NCBI GenBank assembly: GCA_026004215.1
Contig: BPIR01000004.1
Location: forward strand, 62,001 to 126,000
Source of the DNA: Candidatus Binatia bacterium
GTDB taxonomy: Bacteria > Desulfobacterota > Binatia > HRBIN30
DNA: 64,000 nucleotides
Direction: 5' to 3'
Both the position numbers and the translations under genes were made by a program. Below, in pieces: positions 1 through 9,966 of this stretch. The notes under the pieces are model-generated. The model ran no database searches. It worked only from the letters and a program-made list of their open reading frames with translations, and was not told where the DNA came from. Position 1 is the first letter of the stretch. Each line of letters opens with the position of its first letter.

Positions 1-206
1 TCCACCACTGCAAATGGCAACTGTGTTTCCGCAGCGATGTCGGCGTCGGAAAGGCCGCGCTGAAACAGCGGCAACAGCACCATGCAGTCGTTGGCGTGCG
101 CGGGTAGAGCACGAAAGGCCAAAGCACACACAAGAAAGGCCAACAGCGCGGCGGTGGTTGCCGCCGCTCCCTGGGGAGCCGTGTCTGGCATTGTCCGATC
201 GTTCAT
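1..206 (-). CDS. N-terminal part of an exported protein (cut by window edge)
   Basis: The minus-strand frame opens at an ATG at 206 and stays open to base 1, giving 68 residues. The start is supported by a strong AAGGAG ribosome site at about 215-220. After a polar start (MNDRTMPDT), a hydrophobic stretch with AALLAFLVCALAF reads as a signal peptide, with likely cleavage after ALPAHA. The visible mature part (NDCMVLLPLFQRGLSDADIA) has one cysteine and matches no family I know. It is divergent from the symporter gene at 291, and the two share the roughly 85-base spacer. The function cannot be called from this fragment. Confidence 0.6.
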   Translation of the reverse strand, partial: MNDRTMPDTAPQGAAATTAALLAFLVCALAFRALPAHANDCMVLLPLFQRGLSDADIAAETQLPFAVV

Positions 207-290
207 CGCGCCTTCTCCTTGTTCGAATTGCGACTGGCCTTGCGGCCCAGGTGCTATTCCCCGCATATACGACTGCACGGGAGTACACTA

Positions 291-1619
291 GTGACAAACA
301 GCGCTGAAGCCGAGGCACCCGCAGTGGTGATTTCACACCGCGCCATCCTCACAGGTTTGGTTGCCGGTACCCTCGCTGGGGTTGCCGCGCACGCAGTCTG
401 GCAAGAGAGCTACTGGCTCAGCGCTTTCGTGGACGGGTTCACGGAGCCGATGGGGCGTTTGTTTTTACGGCTGATTTTCCTGATCGTTCTTCCGCTGGTG
501 TTCTCCGCTCTCACCTTGGGGGTGAGTGGTTTCGGTGACCTGGCGAGCGTGGGGCGAGTGGGGCTGCGGACCTTGGTGGTTACTTTGATCATCTCGGGCC
601 TCTCCGTTCTCACCGGAGTGGTCCTTGTCAACATCGTTCGGCCCGGCGCTGTAGTGCCGCCAGAGGCCCGCTCCGCTTTGCTGGCTGCGGCCGAAAAGGT
701 GGACAGCACCTTGGCATCGAGCCGCGCGCCCGTTGGCTTGGAGGCACTCACGCAGTTGGTGCCGGAAAACCCAGTCCGTGCCGCGGCCCAGGGCGACATG
801 CTGGCCGTGATGGTGTTCGCGTTGATCTTCGGCCTTGGCTTGGCGCAAGGCCGCAAGGAGGCGGTGGAGCCTTTGCGGTCGTGGCTCGAAGGCGTTTACG
901 AAGTTTCTATACGCGTGGTGGCATTGGCGATGCGGCTGGCCCCCGTCGGGGTGGGATGTCTCATGTTTACGCTCACGGCGCGCTTCGGGTACGAGGTGCT
1001 CAAACCACTGGCCGCCTATGTGGCCGTGGTTTTGGTCGGTTTGGCATTTCACCTGGTGGTGACTTACTCGCTGGTGCTCAAACTGTTCGCAAGGCGATCC
1101 GTTTACTCTTTCTTTTCCGCCGTGCAGCCGGTGATTGTGACGGCCTTTTCGACGAGTTCCTCCAACGCCACCCTACCGACGACGCTGGCGGTCGCACAAG
1201 AGCGCTTGCATGTGCCGCGTGACATCGCCGGCTTCGTGTTGACGTTGGGCTCGACGGCCAATCAAAATGGGACGGCGTTGTTCGAAGGCGTCACGGTGCT
1301 GTTTCTCGCACAGTTTTTTGGAGTCGAGTTGACCCTGGGCCAGCAATTCCTCGTCGTGGGTATGGCCATTCTGGCCGGCGTGGGAACGGCTGGCGTTCCG
1401 GGTGGTTCGTTGCCCCTTATCGTGCCAGTTTTGGTCGCGGTGGGCATTCCGGCCGAAGGCATAGGGGTCATCTTGGGGGTCGACCGTTTCCTCGATATGT
1501 GCCGAACGGTGTTGAACGTGCTCGGTGACCTCGTGGCTGCGGTTGTCGTGAGTGCCTGGGAGAAGAAGCCGGACGAGCCCTCGCCGGCGGAACTCGCCGG
1601 CAGGCGTGCGACGATGTAG
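291..1619 (+). CDS. Dicarboxylate/amino acid:cation symporter (DAACS family)
   Basis: Secondary transporter of the glutamate/aspartate/C4-dicarboxylate family (SLC1-like, GltP/DctA), which imports acidic substrates with Na+ or H+ through the inner membrane. The product is 442 aa. Seen: several long hydrophobic helices; the serine-rich hairpin motif STSSSNATLPT at about 300; NQNGTALFEG at about 324-333 where the family usually has NMDGT or NMNGT; GTAGVPGG in the second hairpin; and DRFLDMCRTVLNVLGD near the C-terminus, the substrate/cation-binding TM8 signature. GTG at 291 is chosen because GGGAG at 279-283 sits 7 bases upstream. An in-frame TTG at 219 would add an unlikely cysteine- and arginine-rich leader. 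The substrate is not certain. Confidence 0.9.
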   Translation: MTNSAEAEAPAVVISHRAILTGLVAGTLAGVAAHAVWQESYWLSAFVDGFTEPMGRLFLRLIFLIVLPLVFSALTLGVSGFGDLASVGRVGLRTLVVTLIISGLSVLTGVVLVNIVRPGAVVPPEARSALLAAAEKVDSTLASSRAPVGLEALTQLVPENPVRAAAQGDMLAVMVFALIFGLGLAQGRKEAVEPLRSWLEGVYEVSIRVVALAMRLAPVGVGCLMFTLTARFGYEVLKPLAAYVAVVLVGLAFHLVVTYSLVLKLFARRSVYSFFSAVQPVIVTAFSTSSSNATLPTTLAVAQERLHVPRDIAGFVLTLGSTANQNGTALFEGVTVLFLAQFFGVELTLGQQFLVVGMAILAGVGTAGVPGGSLPLIVPVLVAVGIPAEGIGVILGVDRFLDMCRTVLNVLGDLVAAVVVSAWEKKPDEPSPAELAGRRATM

Positions 1620-1698
1620 CGCGTATCCTGCAAGATTGACTTTTCCCACCGTCTGCGGGACAAGCGGAGAGAAACTGGTCCACGGAGGGTTTTTCACC

Positions 1699-2985
1699 AT
1701 GGGCACGCGCAGTGGAGCCTGCTCCTTGATGATTTTGGCGGCATTCTTGGTTGCCGGAGCACGAGCAGACGAACCAAAAAGTTGGATTTTGAACGCCAAC
1801 AACTGGCAGCAAGGCGAGGGCTTGCTCCCCGAGCCTGTGCTGAAGAGAGTGCGCAACGGCGAGTACTACTTCAAAGTAGTCGAAGTCGACCCGGAGCGGC
1901 TCCGCCAAAACTACTCCGCCAAGTTTTGGGCGGCCAGCGAAGCAAACGCAGGCAAGTACGACGTCGACCCGAAAACGTGTGGTTTAAAAGACGTGGCAAC
2001 GGGTAAAATGCCGAGCTTTTACTTTGGCTACCCCTTCCCTCGCATCGATGCCTTTCACGATCCCTTTGCGGCATGCAAAATGGCGTGGAACTTCGAAGCC
2101 GCAAACGCGGTGGCCGGCGGTGGCGGTGCAACCTTCACGTTGAACGGGATCGATGCCGGTGGCGAATACAAGCGCATTAAACTGTGGCTGCATGGGCACG
2201 GGTTCTTGGGCCGCCACTTTGGCCCGATCGAAAACCCCGAGAACCTGCGCGGGGCGAGTCTAACGGGCGTGATGGAACCACAGGACGTGGATGGCGTGGC
2301 CGGCTTGGGCAAGCGCTTTAACGACTGGGAATCGCAGGACCAAGCCTGGTTTTACGTTCCGGCAACGCGCCGCGTCCGCCGCGTAAATAGCGCCACCCGG
2401 TCGGACCCTGTGGCGGGGCTCGACATCTATGCCGATGACGTCAACTGTTACGCCGGCAAGGTGGAATACTACAAGTGGAAATTACTGGGTGAGGGAAAAG
2501 TGCTTGCCCCCGTGCTGTCTCCCGAACCGGTCAAGCAACGCTGGGTGTCTTCGACCCGTGCGGAAGTCGAAATCCCGTATTTTACGGCCGCCTACGAAAC
2601 ACCCGGCGCGAAAGGGGCGCCCTGGCTAGTGGTGGATAACCTCGTGATGATCCCACGCCCGGTATGGATCGTTCAAGGGGAGTCGGAAGACCCGTTTTAC
2701 AACTTCGGCAAGGTCATCATGTACATGGACAAAGAGTTGTACCGCATTTGGTGGAAGCTGGTTCACAATCGTGCCGGGGAGTACTTTTACAACGCGATGT
2801 GCGCGTTCCACTGGTCGAGCAACGATGATGGCAGTTTCAAAACCGTAACCCCGAACATGGTAGTCGGAGTGAACGACAAGACGAATCGCGCGGCCATTGG
2901 TGGCCGATACAGTACGCAGTTCATCGAGCTATCGTTTCCCGAAGGGCACTTTAGTTTGCAGACTCTTACCCACATGACGGATTAG
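1699..2985 (+). CDS. DUF1329 outer-membrane-associated protein
   Basis: A 428-aa exported protein of the DUF1329 family. ATG at 1699 follows a GGAGGG site at about 1684-1689 and opens a signal peptide (hydrophobic LMILAAFLVAGA, probable cleavage after ARA). The mature part shows the family's character: WQQGEGLLPEP near the N-terminus, repeated aromatic-rich beta segments such as YFKVVEVDP and QDQAWFYVPATRRVRR, and a C-terminal FIELSFPEGHF. The latter (residues about 210-260) resemble the LolB/LppX-like beta fold of outer-membrane lipid-handling proteins. DUF1329 genes are frequent in Binatota and pseudomonads, often near exporters of hydrophobic compounds. No such partner lies beside it here. 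The function is unproven; lipid or hydrophobic-substrate handling in the outer membrane is inference. Confidence 0.85.
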   Translation: MGTRSGACSLMILAAFLVAGARADEPKSWILNANNWQQGEGLLPEPVLKRVRNGEYYFKVVEVDPERLRQNYSAKFWAASEANAGKYDVDPKTCGLKDVATGKMPSFYFGYPFPRIDAFHDPFAACKMAWNFEAANAVAGGGGATFTLNGIDAGGEYKRIKLWLHGHGFLGRHFGPIENPENLRGASLTGVMEPQDVDGVAGLGKRFNDWESQDQAWFYVPATRRVRRVNSATRSDPVAGLDIYADDVNCYAGKVEYYKWKLLGEGKVLAPVLSPEPVKQRWVSSTRAEVEIPYFTAAYETPGAKGAPWLVVDNLVMIPRPVWIVQGESEDPFYNFGKVIMYMDKELYRIWWKLVHNRAGEYFYNAMCAFHWSSNDDGSFKTVTPNMVVGVNDKTNRAAIGGRYSTQFIELSFPEGHFSLQTLTHMTD

Positions 2986-3036
2986 TGGTCGCTGGCCGCA
3001 GCGCTTGCGGCCCTGGCTCAAAAGGAGGACTCGCCC

Positions 3037-3417
3037 ATGGCAGACTGTTTCTATCACCCACAAGAAAGCCGACGCTTGCGCCAGTTGCGGGAGCTCAAGC
3101 CGGAGATGTTTCGCGGCTTTGTGGACTTCGAACGGGTCGTGTTTCAAGACGGCGAACTCCCGTTGAAAACCAAGGAGCTCATCGCGGTCGCTGTGGCCCA
3201 TGTGACCCAGTGCCCGTATTGCATCGACGTGCATGTGAAGCGGGCGAAGAAAGCCGGTGCCAGTACTGGAGAAGTTGCCGAAGCGATTTTTGTGGCCATG
3301 ACTCTCAGGGCTGGGGGCTCTTTTGCCCACGCCGCCATCGCCCTGCGGGCCGCTGAGGAGGCCGACGCAAAGGCTACTGCATCGCAGGGCGACGATAGGC
3401 GTTCGCCACACCAGTGA
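3037..3417 (+). CDS. Carboxymuconolactone decarboxylase/AhpD-like protein
   Basis: A 126-aa CMD/AhpD-family protein. ATG at 3037 is preceded by a perfect AAGGAGG at 3022-3028. The signature is intact: KTKELIAVAVAH leads into TQCPYCIDVH (CxxC with a histidine three residues after the second Cys), then RAKKAGAS and EVAEAIFVA. This is the redox-active pair and proton-relay layout of AhpD-type alkylhydroperoxidase-like proteins rather than true decarboxylases. The last roughly 15 residues are a charged tail. It overlaps the next gene by 4 bases, so it is likely co-transcribed with the peptidoglycan-recycling genes that follow. A redox or peroxide role is the usual family inference. Confidence 0.85.
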   Translation: MADCFYHPQESRRLRQLRELKPEMFRGFVDFERVVFQDGELPLKTKELIAVAVAHVTQCPYCIDVHVKRAKKAGASTGEVAEAIFVAMTLRAGGSFAHAAIALRAAEEADAKATASQGDDRRSPHQ

Positions 3418-4355
3418 ACCATACCGAAGGCACGGTGGCGTCTCAGGAATCCCCGCCGCGGAACCGCCCGCAGGCGTTGGCGCCAAAAGGTTGTATCGGG
3501 ATCGTGGCGCCTGCGGGTGCCGTGCGCCGCGACGAGATCGAAGCCGGTGTCGCTTTGCTGGAGGCACGCGGTTTTCGGGTGCGCTTGGGAGAGTCACTGT
3601 GGAAGCAGTTTGGTTACCTGGCGGGGACGGACCAGGAACGGGCTCGCGATCTTGTGGAGATGTTCCTCGATCCGAACGTGGATGCCATCTTTGCGGCCCG
3701 CGGCGGCTACGGTTCCGCGCGGCTGTTACCCTTGTTGGATGCGCACCTGCTGCGGGCACACCCGAAGATTTTCGTCGGCAGCAGCGACTGCACCGCGTTG
3801 CTGCAATTCTTGGTGGATCGGTGTCGGATGGTCGCCTTCCATGGTCCGGTCGTGGCCGCCTTCGCCCGCCGCGAAGGAGCGCTCGACGGGCTCGTGCGCA
3901 TGCTCACCGGAGAGGGGCCGTGGGCGATCCGCTTGCCGCGCGTTTTACACGACGGGGCGGGGGAGGGCATCCTCAGGGGTGGGTGCCTGAGTATCCTCGT
4001 TAGCCTCTTGGGAACTCCGTTCGCTCCGAAGGCGGAAGCGGCCGTGTGGTTTTTCGAAGACGTGAACGAAAAGCCGTACCGGGTGGACCGGATGCTCACG
4101 CAGTGGGGCCAAGCGGGACTGTGGGCGGGAACGACGGCGGTGGTTTGCGGCGAGATGATTGGTTGCAACGGACCTGCGGACAGTTGGGATGTTTGGGACG
4201 TCGTGGTGCAGCACACGGCCCCTCTGGGCGTGCCCGTCGCCGGCGGATTGCCGAGCGGCCACGGAGCCAGTACGTGTACCCTTCCACTCGGAATCCGTAT
4301 TCGAGTGACCCGAGGAGAGTTGGAGTTCCTGGAACCCTGGGTTTCCTCGCCGTAG
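3414..4355 (+). CDS. LD-carboxypeptidase (peptidase family S66)
   Basis: A 313-aa S66 serine peptidase, the LdcA/MccF family, which trims the terminal D-Ala from murein tetrapeptides in the cytoplasm before recycling. The start is GTG 3414, which shares GTGA with the upstream stop. The catalytic layout is complete: nucleophile Ser124 in GSSDCT, Glu215 in FFEDVNEKPYRVDRML, and His283 in GLPSGHG. The N-terminal IGIVAPAGAVRRDEI and ARGGYGSARLLPLLD are also typical. It lies directly upstream of a serine hydrolase and mpl, which supports muropeptide recycling rather than microcin immunity. An MccF-like role cannot be excluded from sequence alone. Confidence 0.92.
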   Translation: MNHTEGTVASQESPPRNRPQALAPKGCIGIVAPAGAVRRDEIEAGVALLEARGFRVRLGESLWKQFGYLAGTDQERARDLVEMFLDPNVDAIFAARGGYGSARLLPLLDAHLLRAHPKIFVGSSDCTALLQFLVDRCRMVAFHGPVVAAFARREGALDGLVRMLTGEGPWAIRLPRVLHDGAGEGILRGGCLSILVSLLGTPFAPKAEAAVWFFEDVNEKPYRVDRMLTQWGQAGLWAGTTAVVCGEMIGCNGPADSWDVWDVVVQHTAPLGVPVAGGLPSGHGASTCTLPLGIRIRVTRGELEFLEPWVSSP

Positions 4356-4365
4356 AAACCTGCGC

Positions 4366-5489
4366 ATGGCATTCGAGCTCGTGGAGGAAGCGATGCACAG
4401 CGCCGTAGCCGAAGGCGTGTTCCCCGGCGCGGTGTTGCTCGTGCGCCAGGCAGAATCGTTTTTCTACCTGCGAGCGTTCGGAAACCGTTGCTTGATTCCA
4501 CAAGTTGCACCGATGCGAGAGGATACAATTTTCGACGTGGCCTCGCTGACCAAGGCCCTCGCGACCTCCGTTGCCATGATGATCTTGGTCAAGGAGGGCA
4601 AAATCCGATTGGATGACCGCGTCGCTCGCTTTTTTCCGAACTTTAGCGTCCACGGAAAGGCCCACGTGACGTTTCGCCATTTGTTGGCTCACTGCTCCGG
4701 CTTGCCCGCCTGGAAGCCGTACTACAAAGAAGTGCTGGCAGAGGAGCGGCGCCGGGGCCGAATTAATTTCCTGGGAACGAGCGCCGCCAAGGCGTTCGTG
4801 TACCAATGCATCGAGCGCGAGCGCGTGGAGGCCGAGCCCGGTACGCGTGCGGTGTATAGCGACCTTGGCTTTATGTTGCTCGGCGCCGTGATCGAACAGT
4901 TGAGCGGCATGACGTTGGATCGCTTTTGCTTTGAGCGCATTTTCCGGCCTCTCGGACTCCGATCTACGGGCTTTGTGGACCTGGCCTTGTTGCGCTGGCG
5001 GCGGCTGGAGCCGATCACGGAGATGATCGCACCCACGGAGCAATGTCCGTGGAGGCAAAAGCTCTTGTGGGGCGAGGTACACGACGACAACGCGTACGCC
5101 ATGGGCGGCGTGGCAGGGCACGCGGGCCTCTTCTCCTGTGCGCGGGATATCGACACCTTACTTTGCCGACTCGAGGATTGTTACTACACAGTGGGAGGCA
5201 TGATCCCGCAACGACTCATTCGTGAATTTTGGAGTCGCGATCCGTCGGTGTCCGACTCCACTTGGTGCCTGGGGTGGGATACCCCGTCGCTCGAAGGCTC
5301 CAGTGCCGGACGTTACTTTTCTGCTCAGTCGGTCGGCCATCTGGGTTTCACAGGGTGCTCCGTGTGGGTGGACTTGGCGGAGCATTGCCACGTGGTGCTG
5401 TTGTCGAATCGCGTCCACCCGCGCCGGGACAACGACAAGATCAAAGCGTTTCGGCCGCTCCTTCACGATTTGATCCGCGAGGCTTTGGC

Positions 5490-5493
<4 letters not shown>
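4366..5493 (+). CDS. Beta-lactamase-fold serine hydrolase
   Basis: A 375-aa class C beta-lactamase/penicillin-binding-protein-like hydrolase. Catalytic elements: Ser60-x-x-Lys63 in VASLTKALAT, Tyr164 in YSDLGFMLLG (the YxN motif is YSD here), and GHLGFTG near the C-terminus in place of the KTG/HxG box. There is no signal peptide, so it should act in the cytoplasm. Together with LD-carboxypeptidase upstream and Mpl downstream, this suggests it cleaves a cell-wall-derived amide or ester during muropeptide recycling. That specific role is inference; an esterase or D-aminopeptidase is possible. Its stop overlaps the start of mpl by 4 bases (ATGA), a strong sign of translational coupling. Confidence 0.88.
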
Positions 5494-6995
<1,502 letters not shown>

Positions 6996-7056
6996 CTGCG
7001 CCCAGTGGTGCGCGACTTTCTGGACAGTGTTGCCGATCCCTTGGTAAACCTAGAAC

Positions 7057-7479
7057 ATGCGATCTTACCGCAAAGAGTTGGTTCTCCACGTGCCCTCCCG
7101 CATGGGTTTCGTGAACATTACGCCCGAGGTCGAAGCGGCGGTGAAAGAAAGCGGCGTGCAGGAAGGACTGTGCTTGGTCAATGCCATGCACATCACCGCC
7201 AGCGTGTTTATCAACGACGACGAGCCCGGCTTGCTGGAAGATTATGCGCGTTGGTTGGAACAGTTGGCTCCTTACGACCCCAGCCCGGAGCGATATCACC
7301 ACAATCGCACCGGCGAGGACAATGGCGACGCCCACCACAAAAGACAGGTCATGGGTCGCGAAGTGGTGGTCGCCATCACTCGGGGTAAGCTCGACTTCGG
7401 GCCTTGGGAACAAATCTTTTACGGGGAGTTCGACGGACGAAGGCGCAAGCGCGTCTTGATCAAAATTATTGGCGAGTAG
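7057..7479 (+). CDS. YjbQ/UPF0047 family protein
   Basis: A 140-aa protein of the YjbQ (secondary thiamine-phosphate synthase-like) family. Typical features are [38 protein letters not shown], the metal-binding region [26 protein letters not shown] (shown here across positions about 91-116 of the protein) and a C-terminal [18 protein letters not shown]. The family forms a compact beta-barrel with weak thiamine-phosphate synthase activity in E. coli; its physiological role is unsettled. It follows mpl by 61 bases on the same strand and may be in the same transcript. Confidence 0.9.
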   Translation: MRSYRKELVLHVPSRMGFVNITPEVEAAVKESGVQEGLCLVNAMHITASVFINDDEPGLLEDYARWLEQLAPYDPSPERYHHNRTGEDNGDAHHKRQVMGREVVVAITRGKLDFGPWEQIFYGEFDGRRRKRVLIKIIGE

Positions 7480-7492
7480 CCGGGCGGAAAAC

Positions 7493-7520
7493 GAGCAGTT
7501 CGGACGAGGCCGAACCGCTC
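7493..7520. terminator. Hairpin between convergent genes, possible bidirectional terminator
   Basis: GAGC-A-GTTCGG and CCGAAC-C-GCTC form a 10-bp stem with a single A/C mismatch around an ACGAGG loop. It lies in the 53-base gap where the yjbQ-like gene and the phosphoesterase gene converge. There is no strong T tract on either side, so it may only be a 3'-end stabiliser. Confidence 0.35.
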
Positions 7521-7532
7521 CCGCGGAGCCGT

Positions 7533-8297
7533 TTAGCGCAGGTCCCCGAACGACACTTCCTTATCTTCGACGTCAACGATGGCGTAATCGCCGTTGGCCA
7601 AGTGGCCCGGGGACACCACCAAAGTGGTGCCGATGACCACCTTCCCCTTCTGTCCGTCTGGTCGCGAACACACCGCGAGGTGCGGGCTGTACGTCTTCAA
7701 AATGTGGCTGATCGCTTCGTGCCCGTTCGCCTTGTGCTCCCCTTCCAGCGGAGCTGCCGGTGCCGTGTGTGTCAACAAGATTTTCACTTGCTCGAGGTGG
7801 CGCAAAAAGTCGAGCGAAAACTCCGCTTCCCATCCCGGGTATCTCAGGAAGAACTCATGGTCCCGGTCATTGCTGGTCACCTCGCCGCCAAATCCGGCCA
7901 CCACGAACCCGCGCCCGAGTGGCGCAAAGCTGCGGTGGACCATGTGAATGTTCTTTTCGACAATCTCCGAATTGAAGGCCGCCTGCAGGAAAAATCGTTC
8001 TGGTGCGTCGTTACGTCCAGGGACTAGGAAGACGGGGACGCCCAGGCGGTCGAGGCTGCGGAAAAATTTCATGATGGACTCGGCGTCGTCACGCCGCTCG
8101 CGAACAACCTCCGGCTGGTCCAGCAGCGGTAGTCGCCCTTCGGCTTTGGCCCGCTCCCACTCGGCCTGGCGGGCTTCGGCCCGCAGTACGTTTCCGCTGA
8201 AGAGCACGGCCTTCGCCCGCGTGTTTTTCACGACTTCCTCGAGTCGATCCAAATAGCGGAACTCTTCCCGTAGGTCCGCGATAGCCAGAACTTTCAT
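7533..8297 (-). CDS. Metallophosphoesterase-like protein with degenerate metal motifs
   Basis: A 254-aa protein with the calcineurin-like phosphoesterase fold order. ATG at 8297 follows AAGGAGGG at a good distance. Motif equivalents can be read as LAIADLREEF (usual DxH is D-L-R), LFSGNVL (usual GDxxD), VPGRNDAPE (usual GNHE/D), LLTHTAP and SPGHLANGDYAIVDVE. The fold therefore looks intact, but at least three metal-ligand positions are changed, so ordinary two-metal phosphoesterase activity is doubtful. No partner gene gives a hint. It converges on the yjbQ-like gene and diverges from the MgtC-like gene. Confidence 0.75.
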   Translation of the reverse strand: MKVLAIADLREEFRYLDRLEEVVKNTRAKAVLFSGNVLRAEARQAEWERAKAEGRLPLLDQPEVVRERRDDAESIMKFFRSLDRLGVPVFLVPGRNDAPERFFLQAAFNSEIVEKNIHMVHRSFAPLGRGFVVAGFGGEVTSNDRDHEFFLRYPGWEAEFSLDFLRHLEQVKILLTHTAPAAPLEGEHKANGHEAISHILKTYSPHLAVCSRPDGQKGKVVIGTTLVVSPGHLANGDYAIVDVEDKEVSFGDLR

Positions 8298-8556
8298 CTT
8301 TGCGCCCTCCTTTTCCTCTTCTGTCGGGCTCTGCCATCCCCCGACGCACGAGTCAGGTGCGCCGGAATATGCGTCGCCACTTTGGGTTTGTAAACTCTGC
8401 CATGCAAACTTTGTGACCATGGGCCGTCCGCTGAAGTGGCTGGAGGCATTTCCTCTCGGCATTGCGCATATGAGAACTCCTGCGCTGCCAACCTGGCGTG
8501 CACGCTACGGAAGCGGCATCTGTCCGATGTCGAACGGGTTGTGCTACACGGGCCCT

Positions 8557-9249
8557 ATGGAACAGGACCTGGTCTACCTCGCCGTCCACGCTGGCTCGGC
8601 GTGGATCGCCGGCAGTCTGATCGGGCTCGAGCGGACATTCCACGGGCGTCCCGCTGGCTTCCGTACCCATGCTCTAGTGTGCTTGTCCTCGGCGCTGCTC
8701 ATGCTGGTGACCACCCACCAGTGGAAGTGGTTTGTGGGTGTGCCGCTGGAGACCGTACGTACGGACCCAACACGCATGGCTGCGGGGATTATGACCGGGA
8801 TTGGTTTTTTGGGCGCGGGAGTGATCTTCAAAGAGCGCTTGACCGTTCGCGGCCTCACCACGGCCGCCTCGATTTGGATCACCGCGGTTCTCGGCATTCT
8901 GTACGGCGTTGGGTTATTTTTGCCCGCGGGGTTAGGGACGCTCGCGGTGCTGGGCACACTCGCCTTGTTTCGATGGCTGGAGGATCGCATTCCCACGCAG
9001 CTGTATGCTCGCTGTGCGGTACGTTTTGCGCGCGAAAGAGCTCCCAGCGAACAAGCCTTGCGGGCGATGGTGCTGGAGCACAAAGCGGAGGTCGCGAGTT
9101 TGAGTTACCATTTGGTGGATCACGGCCGGGCCTTCGAGTACGCCATGGTGCTGCGGTCGTTGCGCCGCGGAAGCTTCGAGCGCATCGCCGAAGAGTGGCG
9201 CAAGGAAGCCTCGGTGCTGGAATTCCACATCTCGCCGACCGGCGAGTAG
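8557..9249 (+). CDS. MgtC/SapB-family inner-membrane protein
   Basis: A 230-aa protein with the MgtC signature: GLERTFHGRPAGFRTHALVC, DPTRMAAGIMTGIGFLGAG, and LTVRGLTTAASIWITAVLG, spread over four to five predicted membrane helices, followed by a soluble C-terminal domain of about 90 residues (from RFARERAP) that looks ACT-like. MgtC proteins modulate Mg2+ homeostasis and F1Fo-ATPase in pathogens; free-living homologues are widespread and of unclear role. ATG 8557 is chosen because it begins just before the first helix (VYLAVHAGSAWIAGSLIG); the upstream ribosome site is weak. The regulatory region is not recognisable. Confidence 0.88.
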   Translation: MEQDLVYLAVHAGSAWIAGSLIGLERTFHGRPAGFRTHALVCLSSALLMLVTTHQWKWFVGVPLETVRTDPTRMAAGIMTGIGFLGAGVIFKERLTVRGLTTAASIWITAVLGILYGVGLFLPAGLGTLAVLGTLALFRWLEDRIPTQLYARCAVRFARERAPSEQALRAMVLEHKAEVASLSYHLVDHGRAFEYAMVLRSLRRGSFERIAEEWRKEASVLEFHISPTGE

Positions 9250-9306
9250 CCAGTACGCCGCGGCGCGAATTCCGCGAGAAGACGGCAGCCTTTGCGACCC
9301 GTATGG

Positions 9307-9332
9307 GCACCTTCCGGCAAGGCGAAAGGTGC
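9307..9332. terminator. Weak hairpin between convergent genes
   Basis: GCACCTT and AAGGTGC form a 7-bp stem with a 12-base loop in the 96-base gap between the MgtC-like gene and the small minus-strand gene. There is no T tract, so terminator function is tentative. Confidence 0.25.
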
Positions 9333-9345
9333 GTCTGCGGGGCGA

Positions 9346-9627
9346 TTAGAGCAAAAGCAAGAGAGGCAGCGCCGCACTGCCGAGCACGACGAACACGAAG
9401 AGCACGGCCGTGGCGGCGCCTCCCCAGTGGTCATCGTTCCGATCGGATTCGATATTCGCCGATTGCACCTCGTCCCCGCTGGGCAAGGCTGCGGGCTGCT
9501 GCATCCCAGCCTGAGGCACCGCGGAACGATTGGCTGCCGCCGCACAACCCGCGCATACAAGGCCAATCGCAAGAAAGCCGAAGCAAAGAAGTTGGTGGAC
9601 CGCGCTTCGCGTCACGAGCAAAGACAT
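9346..9627 (-). CDS. Small exported membrane protein, unknown function
   Basis: A 93-aa frame beginning at one of two adjacent ATGs (9630 or 9627). It has an N-terminal hydrophobic segment (LLCFGFLAIGLVCAGC) that could be a lipoprotein signal, with Cys28 in the imperfect lipobox VCAGC. A polar middle rich in Gln, Asp and Asn follows, then a C-terminal transmembrane helix (ATAVLFVFVVLGSAALPLLLLL from about 72). No good ribosome site is visible. The layout (signal, short linker, anchor) argues that it is real, but no family is recognised. Confidence 0.5.
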   Translation of the reverse strand: MSLLVTRSAVHQLLCFGFLAIGLVCAGCAAAANRSAVPQAGMQQPAALPSGDEVQSANIESDRNDDHWGGAATAVLFVFVVLGSAALPLLLLL

Positions 9628-9966
9628 CATGGCAGCGACTGTATCACAGCAGAGTCCAACCAAGAAAGCTGAGGTCGTCGCAAGGGCGCGTTTCCGTTGC
9701 TCAGTTTGCTTCGGGCGATCTGCCGGCCCACTCGACGAAGACAAGCGAGCAACGTTGCCATGGTGATCGGCGCGTTGCTTCTCCGGACAGGGAGGAGTAG
9801 GCGCTGGCCGGTGCAGCGGAAAATCTGGTGGAGTAGGGGTAAGCGTTGCGATTGGTTGCGAAAAGCGAGTGCCGTTGCTGAGGAGGGAGTGCCGGAGGGC
9901 GCAAGGAATTTGGGTGCGCTCGCATAGGAATCCAGGCTGCGGCCCGCCGAAAGGGGTTGGAGAACC

